Notes: generated by a model not told the origin, from the letters alone. 64,000 bases of DNA from Botrytis cinerea B05.10 (GCF_000143535.2 NC_037325.1:992001-1056000), one strand, 5' to 3'; positions 1-12,638 are shown, counted from the stretch's first letter. Translations and numbers: made by a program.

Positions 1-2
1 TA

Positions 3-890
3 GAATGGTTGAAACACTTCGATAAACATACTAAGAATCGAAGAAAGGGCAAATATCGAATGTTGGTGCTAGATGGGCATGAAAGCCACGAATCAAGAGC
101 TTTTCAAGCATACTGTGAAGAGAACGACATCATATGTTTATGTTTACCACCGCATTCAAGTCATCTAACTCAACCACTTGATGTAGGTTGTTTTGGTAAT
201 CTGAAACGTTCATATAGTGGTCAAATTGATGGATTTATCAAGGCACATATCAATCATATCTCGAAGGTTGAATTCTTTATAGCTTTTAAAGCTGCATACG
301 AAGAATCAATCACCTCTCAGAATATGAAATCAGGGTTTCGAGGAACAGGTTTAATACCATTTAGCCCTGAAGCTGTACTTTCGAAGTTAGATATTCGAAT
401 TCGTACACCTACCCCCCCCTCTTTCGATCTAGATCAATGGATCTCTCAAACCCCTCGCAACCCAACTGAAGCTCTTTCTCAATCAACATTAGTTAAATCT
501 CGAATAACTCGTCATCAATCAAGCTCTCCTACACCTATATTTGAGACTGTACTAGCTCTAGCTAAGGGTACAGAGAGATTAGCTCATGAGAATACACTTT
601 TAAATGCAGAGATTCGTACACTTCGGGCAGCAAATGAGGCATTAAGCAAACGTCGACGCGCGAAAAAAACTCAGTTACGTCAAGGAGGAGTGCTTACTGG
701 ACAAGAGGCTCTTGATATATTATCTCAGCAAGAGGTTGATATTCAGATTCAACGCGACGAGCGTCAAAATAAGGGAAATCCTATTGGGGAAGCATCTTCT
801 AATAGGTGCTGTAGTAAGTGTGGAAAATCAGGTCATAATTCAAGAACTTGTCAAAACAATGTAATAGATCCTAGATTACTAGATTCTTAA
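3..890 (+). CDS. pogo/Fot1-type DDE transposase, C-terminal part (5' end outside window)
   Basis: This is the C-terminal half of a transposase of the Tc1/mariner superfamily, pogo/Fot1 branch. The frame is open to the left edge, so the gene starts outside the window. The motif LVLDGHESH (about residue 21 of the visible part) carries the second catalytic Asp, and LTQPLDVGCFGNLK carries the third acidic residue. The first catalytic Asp and the DNA-binding domain lie upstream. After the catalytic core come a polar linker, a short helical region rich in Leu, Glu and Arg, and a terminal CCHC zinc knuckle (C-x2-C-x4-H-x4-C, CCSKCGKSGHNSRTC). The reading frame is intact over about 295 codons and ends at TAA 888–890. 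Pogo-type enzymes cut and paste at TA sites. No terminal inverted repeat can be identified because only one end is present. Whether the copy is active cannot be judged from this fragment. Confidence 0.85.
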   Translation, partial: EWLKHFDKHTKNRRKGKYRMLVLDGHESHESRAFQAYCEENDIICLCLPPHSSHLTQPLDVGCFGNLKRSYSGQIDGFIKAHINHISKVEFFIAFKAAYEESITSQNMKSGFRGTGLIPFSPEAVLSKLDIRIRTPTPPSFDLDQWISQTPRNPTEALSQSTLVKSRITRHQSSSPTPIFETVLALAKGTERLAHENTLLNAEIRTLRAANEALSKRRRAKKTQLRQGGVLTGQEALDILSQQEVDIQIQRDERQNKGNPIGEASSNRCCSKCGKSGHNSRTCQNNVIDPRLLDS

Positions 891-959
891 TAGTTTTAAT
901 CAATTGATTCAATTGTTGTTGAATAATATAAGTTTAAAGTGGTAAATTGAGGTGAAAGT

Positions 960-993
960 GATCCACTCGGTGATATGATCCACTCGGTGATAA
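960..993. repeat. two tandem 17-bp motifs downstream of the transposase
   Basis: The motif gatccactcggtgata occurs twice back to back at 960–976 and 977–993, with 16 of 17 bases identical. It lies about 70 bp beyond the transposase stop codon. Subterminal direct repeats of this sort are common in Fot1/pogo elements, where they can act as transposase binding sites. A role as the 3' subterminal region of the element is therefore likely but unproven. A short palindrome (caattgattcaattg, 900–914) lies between the gene and the repeats. The rest of 994–1537 shows no gene I can support. Confidence 0.6.
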
Positions 994-1537
994 AACACGT
1001 TATTCGATATAAAAAGCGTACTTCTGGGGGAACATAGATGATAGGGATACTCCCATAATAAATTGAAAAAATATTCGAGTTCTGTCACGAAACAGACCCT
1101 CTCGCGATGCGATCACTTATATGTATTTGGTTATTAAATATATGTGTTCTACGAGTACTAGACCCTTGATTTTTTAGTGGTAGGTTCTAAGAATTAACTA
1201 TATCCCGCTTTCGTTGTCCGATCGCTATTTCCATCGTGAATCACATTCGTCGTAATTATCACGAACAAGCAAAGATACTAATTACATTTCCCCCTATCAG
1301 GAGTAAAACTTCTGTGATTGGATGGTCTCATAAAGAAAAGGCAAGCACCGGGAACTCAAAGATTCCAACCAGACCGAGATCTATATTGGTTGGTACAAAT
1401 CGCACGGCGACAGATTTACAGCATAGCTGTGGGCAGCTGAGACTCGAGGATATCCTTCAAATTGTTTTGTTTGGGTATGAACTGTAAGGCTGCGGTGCAT
1501 CAGGTACTTAAAGCCTTAGAAGTATAACCGCATCGTC

Positions 1538-3478
1538 ATGATGTGTACTCAAGCAGCGCCACAAAATGACTCTCAAGCACTAACTTATCGCAAGCTCGAC
1601 ATTCCTGAGTCTCAAACCAGAATCCTCCGTTTGCTGCCTAGCGACGCCGATACGATCGTACGTGCTGAATTTGTTCACATCGACCTGAGAAGTTCAAGCG
1701 ATCTAAACTACAAAGCGCTATCCTATGTCTGGAGCCTGCTCTCCGGTGATAAAGATGTAGAGATGATACTAGAATCTGCTCCATCACCGCTTCGGCTGAA
1801 AATGTCCTCCGCAATGTCCGATAAAAAAACTCGACAAGAGTTGTTCGGATCAATGCCGTCTGTATCAATCAGAAAGACATTCCGGAGAAGCAGCATCAGA
1901 TCGCTATCATGGATAATATCTATTCGAAAGCTAAGCGAACTGTTATCTGGCTGGGAGAAGAGAATGATTATACGAAGCTAGAAATTGAAACTCTGCGTTT
2001 GATTTATAATCGAGCCAGCTAGAGCAGCGAAGGCTGCACGCAGTTGCGCGGCGTGCTCTATGGAAAAGCTCAGATATTCCAGCACTCAACGACGCCCCTG
2101 CAGGACCATTGTACCTCTAATGCTATGGAGGCTGTGCGACAATTCCCCAAGTGCTCATGGTTCAGACGGCGTTGGATCGTACAAGAGGCTGTTTTGCCAT
2201 CAGAAAGACTTGTATGCTACGGCATCCAGAGCATACCAGCCTTGAAGCTTTTCCGCGTTGCGATCTGGATGCACCACAAAGAAGACTATCTCCCGCTTAA
2301 TATACAGCAGGGGCATGGTATGCTAAATGCTTCATACTTGTCATTGGTTGTCGATATTGAGCAGGGCTGACGCTCTTGGAACAGTGACCAAAAACAGAAG
2401 TTTGCGGTCTTGTTTCACTTTTTTTCAGACCTTCGATGCAACAGTAAACCATGATAGAGTGTACGATTGACTTGGTATGACTCGATGGCATATCGAACAA
2501 CAACCGTTTCCTGCTCAGATTATTCCCGCCTATGAACGTTTGATCAATCAGGTGCCAGCGGATGCCACACGGGTTGCAACTGAGGAAGCCGGAGACTCGT
2601 GGCTCTTCCGCTACATTGATCTCCACGAGCTCCCTCGGTCCAGTCACCCTCCTTCATGGGTGCCACAGCTGTTCCGCAATGTAGACTCAGCTGTTGACCC
2701 TAATAATTTCCGCTCAACATTCAACGCTAGCGAAGGAATGGCGACCAGCTATTCAGAGCTATTCGCCACCTTTGATCTGAGCCTCCAAGAACACGACTGG
2801 AGTAGGATGAGTGCTTAAGACTTATCGTAGAGCGAATAAAAGACGTAGGACGAGCAATCAAGAAAAACGACCTGGGCAGCACCAAAACCATCCATGAATT
2901 ATTTCGCAAGACTGTAACCGACAAACAGCTTACCACAGACGAGGGCGACGATGTTAAACTCTCACCTCTTGAAGCAATGGACCTCGGCCTCGACCTTCTT
3001 GCTGGTATCCACTCCAATCCCGAACCAGTAGTCACCCAACACGAGCCAGCTCCGACGTTCGGAGAATTCGTGAACACCATTACATGTAGGCGAAATCGAC
3101 GGCGAAAGAGAGACAACCGCTCTCCTCCAGGACAAAGCTTACGCGCGATAAATCCGCGGTCTGAAAAGGGCAAGTACGAATCGACATCTTTTGATCACAG
3201 CGGATAGCCAATTTGGGATCGGACCCGGAGCGAGGCGAGAAGATCGAGTGTTTATCGTACTGTCTGCTTCACGTATGTCCATGAATATGAAGCAGTCGGA
3301 AGATAGATGGCGGGTGTTCAGACCGTGTTATGCGCAAGGCAATATGAGGGGAAAAGCAGTTGAGTATTGGAAAGATATCGGGAGATGTCCCTATGACGAT
3401 CCTGCTACGTTAGGAGTACACACAGGTGTATTTTTTTCATATACTTATATAAATACCCACTGGAACCATGACTGCTAG
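1538..3478 (+). pseudogene. HET-domain (heterokaryon incompatibility) pseudogene
   Basis: Pieces of one HET-domain protein follow each other in changing frames. Frame 1 (from 1538) encodes LNYKALSYVWS, the start of the HET domain. After a shift near 1780, another frame gives AVCINQKDIPEKQ and AKRTVIWLGEEND. After a further shift, 2100–2260 encodes WFRRRWIVQEAVLP and SERLVCYG, the conserved end of the domain. Downstream, HPPSWVPQLFRN (about 2645), an acidic linker, and FGIGPGARREDRVFIVLS (about 3208) match the usual C-terminal part of these proteins. An in-frame TAA at about 1820 and at least three frameshifts break the gene, and no intron removes them. Intact members are regulators of non-self recognition that trigger cell death between incompatible hyphae. 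The breakage pattern (stop codons plus indels) suggests long decay. Exact ends are uncertain. Confidence 0.85.
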
Positions 3479-4565
3479 TGAGTATGTATTATAAGAAATA
3501 TAGACCTGAGATTTGATGAGAAAGCTTACCTTTTATTCTACGGGTGAATTTTCCATGTGTCATTATCGGTGATACCATACCCTCAAATTTACAGGGGAGC
3601 GATGAGGCTAACTGAGTGAGCCAGAAGAAGAAGAAGAAAGAGAAAAAGAAAAAAAAAGTAGCAGAGATCACTACTCCAAATCCGATCAAAGATTACTTAT
3701 TTCGCAAAGGAAAGAATTCGATGACTATAATTGTAATCCCAAACCCACAGAATGTTAAACGTATGAAACCAGATATAGATCACATGTCAAAATGGAGAAA
3801 CTACAATAAATTCAATAAAAACAATCTATCGAAGAGGGAGAAGAAAAGAGCACTGATACTTTTTGAAAAACAGGACAGGAAAAAAGCTGGATACCAATAT
3901 TCGATATCTTCGTTTTCGCAAGATGAAGAATGTAATTGTCGATGTGGAATCTTCTGTACAGTCATCTGACCAGCAAATCTCGCGTTCTCGATGAGAAAGG
4001 AAAAAACACATGATGACTGCTTGACACAGTGAGAACATCAAGTGATACTAACTATACTACTCGAGTATTCCCTGAATCATTCGGAGCCACCCATAGTAAG
4101 TGTCGATCTACATCATCGTTTCGAAACCAACCATAGGAAGAATCGACTCGGGATGAATGAATTTCCGTGAAATGAAATGAAACAAAGTGAAAGCAGTCGC
4201 GATATGCGAGGAGAAATTATTTTCTTATTGTACTCTCTGTATCCCCTCAACGGGCTGAGTGGTGTGACAATGCTAATCAAATAAAGTATCATCCTGCATT
4301 CAATCCACAGATTCCCGGCAACAAGACAGAAATAAAATAGAAATGAATCGAATTAAAACATGTGTAGAATTCGAGCTCCTTCATAACCCCAAGAAAATCA
4401 TGCGTGGTATCTCTAGCCAAACTAACTATCGTAAATGCCTAATAACCCTAAATGTCCCCAAAGTCTCCCCAAAGTCCCCCCAAATATGCAAAGAAGATAT
4501 CACCAAAACCCCATCATTAATCTCTAACCGCCGGATCCCATGTATCGTAACAGATGCTTCGTCAT
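3479..4565. other. AT-rich intergenic region, no gene seen
   Basis: This stretch lies between the 3' ends of the HET pseudogene (plus) and the glutaminase gene (minus). It contains a purine run (about 3626–3660, agaagaagaagaaagag type) and AT-rich DNA. I see no coding frame with a recognisable motif and no RNA gene. Confidence 0.5.
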
Positions 4566-7337
4566 TTATGCCTTAAATTTGACTGCCACGCTTCCATCTT
4601 CCGTGTCACATTTAGCGTCACATGTGAGACTGCATTTGGCTTCGCATTCAATCTCTCTCTTAGGTGTTGTTGTTGGTGAGCCATCGATTGCAAGAAGAGC
4701 AAAATGGCCACCAACGACTGGACGAGCGATAAAGGGACCTGACCACCAGCTGTGATTGTGTTAGTATGATCTGCATAACAGAAGTAGTGAGCATGAATGT
4801 GATAACTTACTCTGCAGTTTGAGTATTGTAAAGGTCGGTGAAAGCGCGGTCAGTTTGAGTAATACCAATCCATGTTGCGAGCTTGGAGATAAACATGGAT
4901 TTTGTGGATGGAGATGCGATTGCTGCTGCCCACATTTCCCAATCGGCTGTTTGAAAAAGATAATTAGAATGTGCAGCAGAGAATAAGTAGTGCATGAAAC
5001 TTACATTTGGTGCAAACATTCCTGGAGTCAAGTTGAACACCATATACATTAGCAATTGTTGGGTAGTATTCGCTTTGCATATCGTAGATTCGTTTTGGGA
5101 CAAAATTGAGCTTCAAAAGCGTATCAGCGTAAAGATTGTACAAAAGACCATGTCCAGCGTTATCTTGATAGGCTAATTTGGTATGTGCTGGAACAGATGC
5201 AGTGGCTGGGACTATAGCGAGTTGCTCCCATTTCGTAAGGTAATCGTGTGCAATATTTGTATAGTTCAATGCATCGGCGGAATTTCCAGTCATATTTGCA
5301 ATCACTGACATTGCTTCAATGGCGATGATACCTTTGAGGGCAAGATTGGTTTGATTTGCGAGAGTGCCTTGGAAATCATCAGTGGAAAGTTGATTTGCTG
5401 GGATTAAAGCTTCAGCGACGAGGAAGGTAGTCCATTGTTTGAGTAGTGGGTAGTGTTGAGTCAGATACGCTTTATCGGAAGCATGTTGAGAGTAGGCGAG
5501 AGTCATGATAATCATGTTTCCACATTCTTCAAGAGGCATAGGTTCTACTCATCGTTAGTATTTGATGGTTACATACCAGGGCAAACACTTACCTCCATCA
5601 CCAGTTGGGTGTCCAACCGCACGGGGATAGTTAGCACCTAAATCATGGATTGAATATTCTTGAGGGAAGTGGCCAGCTTCTTGGTTCTCGTAAAGAGGAT
5701 CAAGCAAGTACTTCAACAAAATAGGGTTCGTGTAGAGAAAGATGGGCATGGCGGGAAACATGACATCAACAGTTTGTGTATTACCATCAGAACTGATTTC
5801 TTTGAGAAAGTAGTATGGCTTATCTGGAGTTCCGCAAAGCTGAACAGCTCCGAATGCTTGACGAGCTGAAAGAGAAGTAATAGTCAAGTAGTCTTGGCCA
5901 CCTGCTGCAAGAGAATCGACGGCAATTTTGTGGTCCCAGACACCCCATTTCATGACCCAATCGTTGTAAAAATCGGTGACCTAAAGCAATCAGCATGATA
6001 TAAAGCGAAAAGGAGTATCCACATACCAAAGAGATATCAGAATCCCAATAGCTAGCCCATAAGGAAGGAACAGTTTTCAGTCCACCATCTCCAAGGAAAA
6101 TGATTGCGTTTTCTTGAGCATGGACAATAGTGTAAAGAGTTTCAACCGCAGTACTTCCAACATTTCCAAGATTGTTGGCGAAACCAAATACTGGCCAAGC
6201 ATCCTCGATAGATCTGTAGACGGTATCCTGAGTATTTGGAAGAGACCCATTGTTGAGGAAATTTCCGCGAACAACAGAGTCCTGTCCGGATTGATATGAC
6301 ATGCCATTGACGGCTTTGGTAGACCACAGCCAGTAACCCCAGTGAGCTTGATCGTCTGCATAATCCGCATTGAATTCACTTTGGTCTTGTCTCCAACTTC
6401 GATGGGAGCCAATGCCATCATTTACGGTATAACTGCATGAAAGTCAATACTCTTGTTCTCAAAATATTGCCGATATTGGAATAACTCACTTCCATTGTGC
6501 AGTATCAGATTTGTGGATAGAAGTCCATTCTGTGTTGTATGTGAGCATGGTCCTTGCATTCTAGACGAGAACAAAATTACCTGCAGATGTGTCACAGTAC
6601 AACTCAACAGCATGAGTAGCACCATCCAATGATTTTGCAGATACATAAAGATATGTACCAATAACCGATTGTCGTCGAATATCATCTGGTGTGAGCGGTG
6701 ATAGGAATGTAACATTCATCGATACTTTTCCAGCGACAGTCATCAAGAATGTGGATCTGCTGGAAGTATACTCCATATGATCTTGAGTAACACTTGGTGG
6801 AACAACACCATTGACACTTGCAGCACCCATCCAGGTGTAAGCTGTGCCATCTCTAGTTAAAGTTTAGTGAGATGATTGGAGGGAATTTGGAATGAATAAA
6901 CGTGATAGTTCAAGAATACTTACACTTTGATGAGACCAGCCCAACCAGTGACGGAGCCAGCGCCTCCTGCAACCGAACCATCAGGTTGAGGTCCGCTATC
7001 CAATATATTAGAACGTGCGCCATTTAGCTAAATTTTTTAACTTACGCCCAGAAACGACTATATAAACGTTAGTTATGACTTCTGATACTCAATCCGGGGA
7101 GATAACTTACGGCCAATACCCTGGGAGAATGCCTCCACTAGCACCCGTACTTCCTGCCTCCAGCCATGTACTCATGTATGGTGATTTGACTATTCCGTGT
7201 TAGATCCATTCTCGAATTGAGAGATTGTGATAAATACCAGCTAGAGGAACCGCAGGAGGTCTAACTGGACTAAATGTAGAACCAGAGACGAAACTAACGA
7301 CAGTGCCTAGCACTCCCGCTAAGAGAGAAGACTTCAT
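4566..7337 (-). CDS. gtaA: secreted glutaminase A family protein
   Basis: This is an extracellular L-glutaminase of the fungal GtaA family (DUF4965/DUF5127/DUF1793 type), which releases glutamate and ammonia from glutamine outside the cell. Exons from the start codon are 7337–7238, 7189–7111, 7057–7046, 6995–6924, 6852–6581, 6529–6490, 6432–6027, 5980–5593, 5544–5005, 4946–4811 and 4749–4566. Every junction keeps the frame, giving 742 residues; known GtaA enzymes are around 690. Residues 1–20 (MKSSLLAGVLGTVVSFVSGS) form a signal peptide. Family signatures include LEAGSTGASGGILPGYWP, DQAHWGYWLWSTKAVNGMSY, AGGQDYLTITSLSARQAF, PMPLEECGNMIIM, SDWEMWAAAI and PFIARPVVGGHFALL. Splicing is with GT–AG introns of 46–71 nt. 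Oddities are the 12-nt third exon and a Cys-rich tail (CEAKCSLTCDAKC) after the usual C-terminus. Enzymatic activity itself cannot be read from the sequence; family assignment is firm. Confidence 0.93.
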
Positions 7338-10300
7338 GATGGGGATCACCAAAGAAGAGTTGAAGAATTAGTGCAAATTAATGGTATTGCAAATCAAAAA
7401 GAGTTATTAATAAAGAATTAAGTTCCTGGATCAAGAAAGAAGGAAAGAAGTTCTTGAGTGCGTGGTTGTGAAGAGGACAAGGAGGAGGGACTTGGAGCTC
7501 TTTTGTAGAACCAAAAAACTAGCTCGTGGGATCTCAAAGGAGGGGTAGTAATAGAATGTTAATGATAATTTCAAATGGGGTTGCAAGTGATGTGAATTGT
7601 ATGCTCGAACAAGGGGTAAACATTGCCCGAATGACGCTCTCAATGGAGGGGGTGTTCAGTTTAAAGATTGGACGATATGGTATGAACCTATGAATACTCA
7701 AGATGCCAAGAAAGAACATGCGCTCATGAATAGTTTGAGTAAATTCATTTCGCTTGATACTTAGCTCACGTCATAAGGGGCAAGTGAATGCGTAGGGTCA
7801 AAAGGCCCGAAGTTCAAAGAAGCATCTTTGTGTAGAAGCTTAACCTTGGCTTACCATCACAAGGAAATAGAATTGATCCCAAAATGGCATTTGATGCAAA
7901 CCACTTTGATATTCATGATCATCCTGTGCTCCGTGTCCCTGGTGAAATCTGATCGCACCCCAGCGCAATGCGGGCGAAAAGCATGGTCCCTGACCCTGTA
8001 GCACGCTACAATGTTAGCTGGTGAAAGGCCTGTAGCAAGGATCATTAGTTCACGAATAGCATAAAATTATAGGCCAACATCAGAAACAATCAATAGCTTT
8101 GCAGATTTACTATTCATCTCAATTTCCAATGTTAGACAATTTAGATCAACAACCAATACAATCAAGCAAGCTCAAATAAGGCTTTCCATAACATTGACAT
8201 GAGGTGTAATGTGCTGTAATAACCCTTTCTCCAGCGAGATCTCGGGATCACTAGAACGTGGCTTTCATGAGTTGAAAAAGATTGCTTGGAAACCTAAATG
8301 TGCCGAAGTAGATGTGGAACAAATCAAATTAATGATTCAATAAGTCTATCATTTACAAAGGAAATGATCTACAATTCTGCTGGGATCTCTATCAAGTGCC
8401 TTTCTTCGCCAAGTCATCTTATTAACATAGAAGGTATTGCGAGAGGAAAAAAATACATTACCAAGACCAAAATTCGGGATTCGGAAGATCTACCGATCCT
8501 TGGATTCACCATCCGCTACTTGCGGGGTGTGGGGCAAAAGCTGGGGTTGAGTCGTGTTGAAGGAATGACAATCTCCGCGTGAGGTTACTTGTGTATGTAT
8601 GTACTCGGAGACAACTACATTATGGTCGCTTGACCGACGCATGTGCGAAATGACCGATTAAGATCATTCACTGTCGCACATCGTCAACCTCATCCAACGA
8701 CATCTCGAAACATAAAAGATTCCGGTAACTTTCTCGCTTTATTTTGATGTTGTTGTCCATTGAAAAGCACACAGCCTTAACGTACTTTTAAGTACATATC
8801 GATACCGAAGTATGTTGGCTCTGTAATAGGAGGGATGCAAATATGGAGCGAGATCAAGTCATTTCCGACCAGCCAACCATGGTTGAAAGCAAAGCCCAGT
8901 GAAGTGGTCACTCACACACCACACCAGGTACGAAATTTAATATTCAGCCTGAAATCCAAATTTCAAGCGATGCGCAGGTACTGCTGGCAAATATTGTGTT
9001 TCTCAAAATCGATTGGATGATGGGGAGCGGGCAAACGCGGCCAGAATAATACGCAAAATGATGATCAGCGAGAGGACATGAGATCTCGAATCCTGCATCG
9101 CGCAATACTTAGAAATTTCGGATGGTATAGAATCCAAGTTCAATAGTATGTTGAAAATTTGGTGAACTCTGTGACCATGTGTCGAGATGAAGCATTGAGC
9201 AGATAGAAAGTTTTCTTGGTAATGCGTGATTATGTAATACGACGTGAAATGCATGCACCGCTGCTGTGTGAGGCTTGACGTGATGAAGAGAATGAAACGC
9301 AAAAGCTCACTCTGTATTCCATTCTGTCGTTGGGATATGGGGCTCATTTAAGATAGCTTTCTTCTATCGTAAAGAACATGATTTCCTCATTCGCCAAAGA
9401 ATCACTTATCCATCTCAATCAACGGCTCCGGCGGACCACACTTCTTGATTCGAGTTCTTCATCTTGAGAAGAAGTGTCTCGAGAGGGTTAAGTTGACACA
9501 CGGACTGTCCATTCTCCGTCGATCGAACTGTTGATTCATGCCGTTTGTTTGCTACCTGACTCTTGCGATTGGAACTTTTGCCTCACCTGTCAAGCTTCAA
9601 CGATAGTTGATACTGTCAGATCATTGAAAGCTGGAGTTGTCATCACAAAGCCTCATCGAAAAAACGACGAATTGCCTGTACGCTCCGTTAAGATCTATGG
9701 TGCACCTCTCGCATTCGACATGTCAAAATATGCGCAGGTCATAGAGTTATGGAAAAGTGGAAACTCAGAATTCGATCGACAGGAGATATAATGATGTGCA
9801 CCAATATCTAGAACAATGTCTGAGGGACGGCTAGTTCGGTGGATTATTGCATCTCCTAGACCAAATTGGATTTTGCTGATGGAAATAGTAAGACAGTGAA
9901 CCTGCGAGAAAAACAAGCTAAATAATATACATACCAGCATCGCAGAGCTGACCGTATACCCTCACCGGTTCCTCCACTACATTGATTGTCGATAATACAC
10001 GGGATTGAGGCAGTGCAAGGGCTCCTATTATCTTCCATACTCTTTCCATGTAGTCTTAACACTGAAAATTCTCATTTTCTGCGTTTATTCTTGTGGATAT
10101 GGACACATACCCTTTTTCAATATGATCGGCGAGTCGTACGAACATCCTCAAAGAGTTGAGCTACTTGTAGGAGATTGCCGGAATCGGAACATTACTCGGA
10201 AGTATGAAGATCGATGAGGTGAATTGAAGTGTGTGTGTCTGGCTCTGACTGTTCTCTGGATAAATATCATAGAACAAGTGAAGCTGTTGGAGCAACACGT

Positions 10301-10600
10301 GCTGAGGACTTACAGATGGCCAACTAAGAAGGGTTCGCCTCTTGATAGAGGATAGATTCTGAGAACAAAAGTCGGGTATGTGATGACCCAAACGGATGGA
10401 ATGTTTGTCAAATGCTTTCCTCATGGCTCGAACTTTACTCTGAAAGCCTCACAGTTTATCTTGATTTTCACAGCGACGAAGGGCTTGTCCCGTGACTTTC
10501 AACAAGCCATAAGCCAAGAAATTGACCCAACATGTTTGCAACTTCATGTTCTTATTTCACCAATCTATCTTCTATTGCTTGTTGGTGAATATTTATTATT
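7338..10600. other. gene-poor region upstream of the glutaminase gene
   Basis: The first few hundred bases should contain the glutaminase promoter. Beyond that, short open frames on both strands overlap each other, have no domain motifs and lack convincing splice structure. I cannot support a gene here. Confidence 0.4.
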
Positions 10601-11960
10601 CCCAGAGCTTGAAGTAGATTATTCATACACAAAGTATCTCTTGTGCAAGCGCCTTTTTCCATACCACTCACCAATCCCATCGACTCGTCCAAGCATAGCC
10701 GAATCTCTCCTTTACTCACACTTCACTCCAAATTCACTCAAACACACTTCACGCCCTCACCGCATTCTTGTCTCCATTCATCCTTATCTTTATCCACTCA
10801 TAGGCAATGGATTCTGCACAAGAAAGTTTTGTTGCACATCTCAAAATTATAGATCTTGGGATATCCTCAAATTTCGACTCTTACACCTAAAATAAAAGCT
10901 TCATTTTTTCTTGTCAAATTCCTCCCCATGAGGAGACCAACTTTAGAGTTATTGAGAAGCACAAATATGAAGTTCGAGGGGGTCACTGCCGCTGTCGTCT
11001 GATCTTATGTATCTCATATTCACTTGCTATCGGTAACTACTATCTGCTATCTGCTATCTTCTATCTACCGCACCAGAAAGTTTTGTTGCACATCTACAAA
11101 ATATAAATCTCACGATACTTGGAATTTCGGGGCTCTACAGCAAAATCCAAAGCTTCATTTTTGCTTCTTCGAATCTAGATTGATGAGGAGAACCATTTTC
11201 AATTCCATTGAAGCCATCGATGTAGAATTTCTCGACTTCATCTCCATCTACAAATCTCTGGGCTCACATCTCACTTCACTCCATCAGAATTCGCTTCTCT
11301 TGAGTTCACTCCTTCTCTGGCCAATACTTCTTCCTGTGCCATTCTCGAGAAGTTTTGTTGCATATCTACAAAATATAAATCTCGAGATACTCCTGAAAAT
11401 GCCTTTCAACACCAAAAAGAAAAGCTTCATTTCCTGTTTCCCTCTTTCCCTATCTCTCTAGATCTCTATTCATGAGGAGAACAACTTTGAGATTCCTTAA
11501 TAGATGTTGAGAACATGGGATTTATTGGTATCCTGGCGCACTCTCTTATTTCAAACCTCACTTCATACATACATATATTATCCAAGCTTCACTTCTCTAC
11601 TGACCAATACAAAGCCATGCACTCATGCACTTGTCCGCTTGAAAAACTTTTGTTGCATATCTACAAAAATCGAATCTCACGATAATCACCAAAAGAAGCC
11701 TTTCCACCAAAATGAAAAGCTTCATTCTCTATTTTCAGATTTGGGTCGTCGTCTCTCCCCAGAATCCTTTTCATGAAGAGATCCAGATCAGGATTGGGTG
11801 TGCATTTTTATTTATTATATTTGGGAATCTGTATAGACCTCGGTGGGTGTTTAGATATTGTTACTATACTATGCTATACTAGTATTCACTTCAAACTGCA
11901 TTCACTTCATTTTGCACTTCACTCTCTTCTTACTAATCAATCAATCAATCAATGACTGGA
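10600..11960 (+). repeat. degenerate tandem array of ~250–290-bp units
   Basis: Four diverged copies of one unit follow each other. The core agaaagttttgttgcacatct begins at about 10823, 11073, 11350 and 11644, i.e. at spacings of about 250, 277 and 293 bp. Each copy continues with aaaatataaatctcacgata, then aaaagcttcatt, then catgaggagaacaacttt. The stretches between cores share cttcactcc/cacttcact runs, and a fifth partial copy of that spacer ends at about 11930. Read on the plus strand, the cores encode a similar short peptide (KFCCTSTKYKSHD in copy 2, KNFCCISTKIESHD in copy 4), but each copy is interrupted by stops or frame changes. It may be a non-coding satellite or a decayed repeated gene. 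Confidence 0.75.
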
Positions 11961-12007
11961 TTACTGAATTACTGAATGAATGACTGAATGACTGAATGAC
12001 TGAATGA
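11936..12007. repeat. tetra-/octanucleotide simple repeats (aatc, aatgactg)
   Basis: A run of aatc repeats passes into several copies of the 8-mer aatgactg with small variations. It is simple-sequence DNA without coding meaning. Confidence 0.8.
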
Positions 12008-12244
12008 CCACCCTCGACCCCTCAAAAATTCCGTTACACATCACATTTTCACATTTCCTTTTGTTTTATCTTGAAGAAATTAATGAGTGGTGGTAACCTT
12101 ACTAGTAGCAGTAGTGCATTTTCAATCCCATACTATTATTATCTACTTAACTACCTACCTACCTACCTAACTGAATTAATTACTTGCTTATCTTTTTGAA
12201 GAGCTTCAATTCACACTTCACACTTCACACATCACATCATATCC

Positions 12245-12350
<106 letters not shown>

Positions 12351-12636
12351 CGGCGCACGCGAATTTCCTTCCGCAAGAAGATAGAGAGAGAGAGAGATAG
12401 AGAGATATACTCCCGTCATCTTATCATCATCTCGTCATCGTTATCACCACCAGACTGGTTGGTCCCATGCGATATTCTAAAATCTTTCTTAAACACTTCT
12501 TTATTTCACTCTCACATCTCACATTCATCGGGGAGCAGGATATGTTGATATGTGTATTATGTATTAGTGCAGAATATGTAACTACAGATATCGTGAGATC
12601 GTCTTATATACTCAATAGTGAAAAGAGAGAGATAAT

Positions 12637-12638
<2 letters not shown>

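Noticed and set aside
5820..6421. Several overlapping open frames on both strands inside the glutaminase gene
   Set aside because: Only the minus frame matching GtaA motifs is real; others are shadows or intron read-through.
10380..10895. 171-codon plus-strand open frame
   Set aside because: Its second half is copy 1 of the degenerate tandem array and the first half has no motif; the other array copies are interrupted.
10600..11960. CRISPR-like array
   Set aside because: Units are far too long and degenerate, and the host is a eukaryote; it is a diverged tandem repeat.
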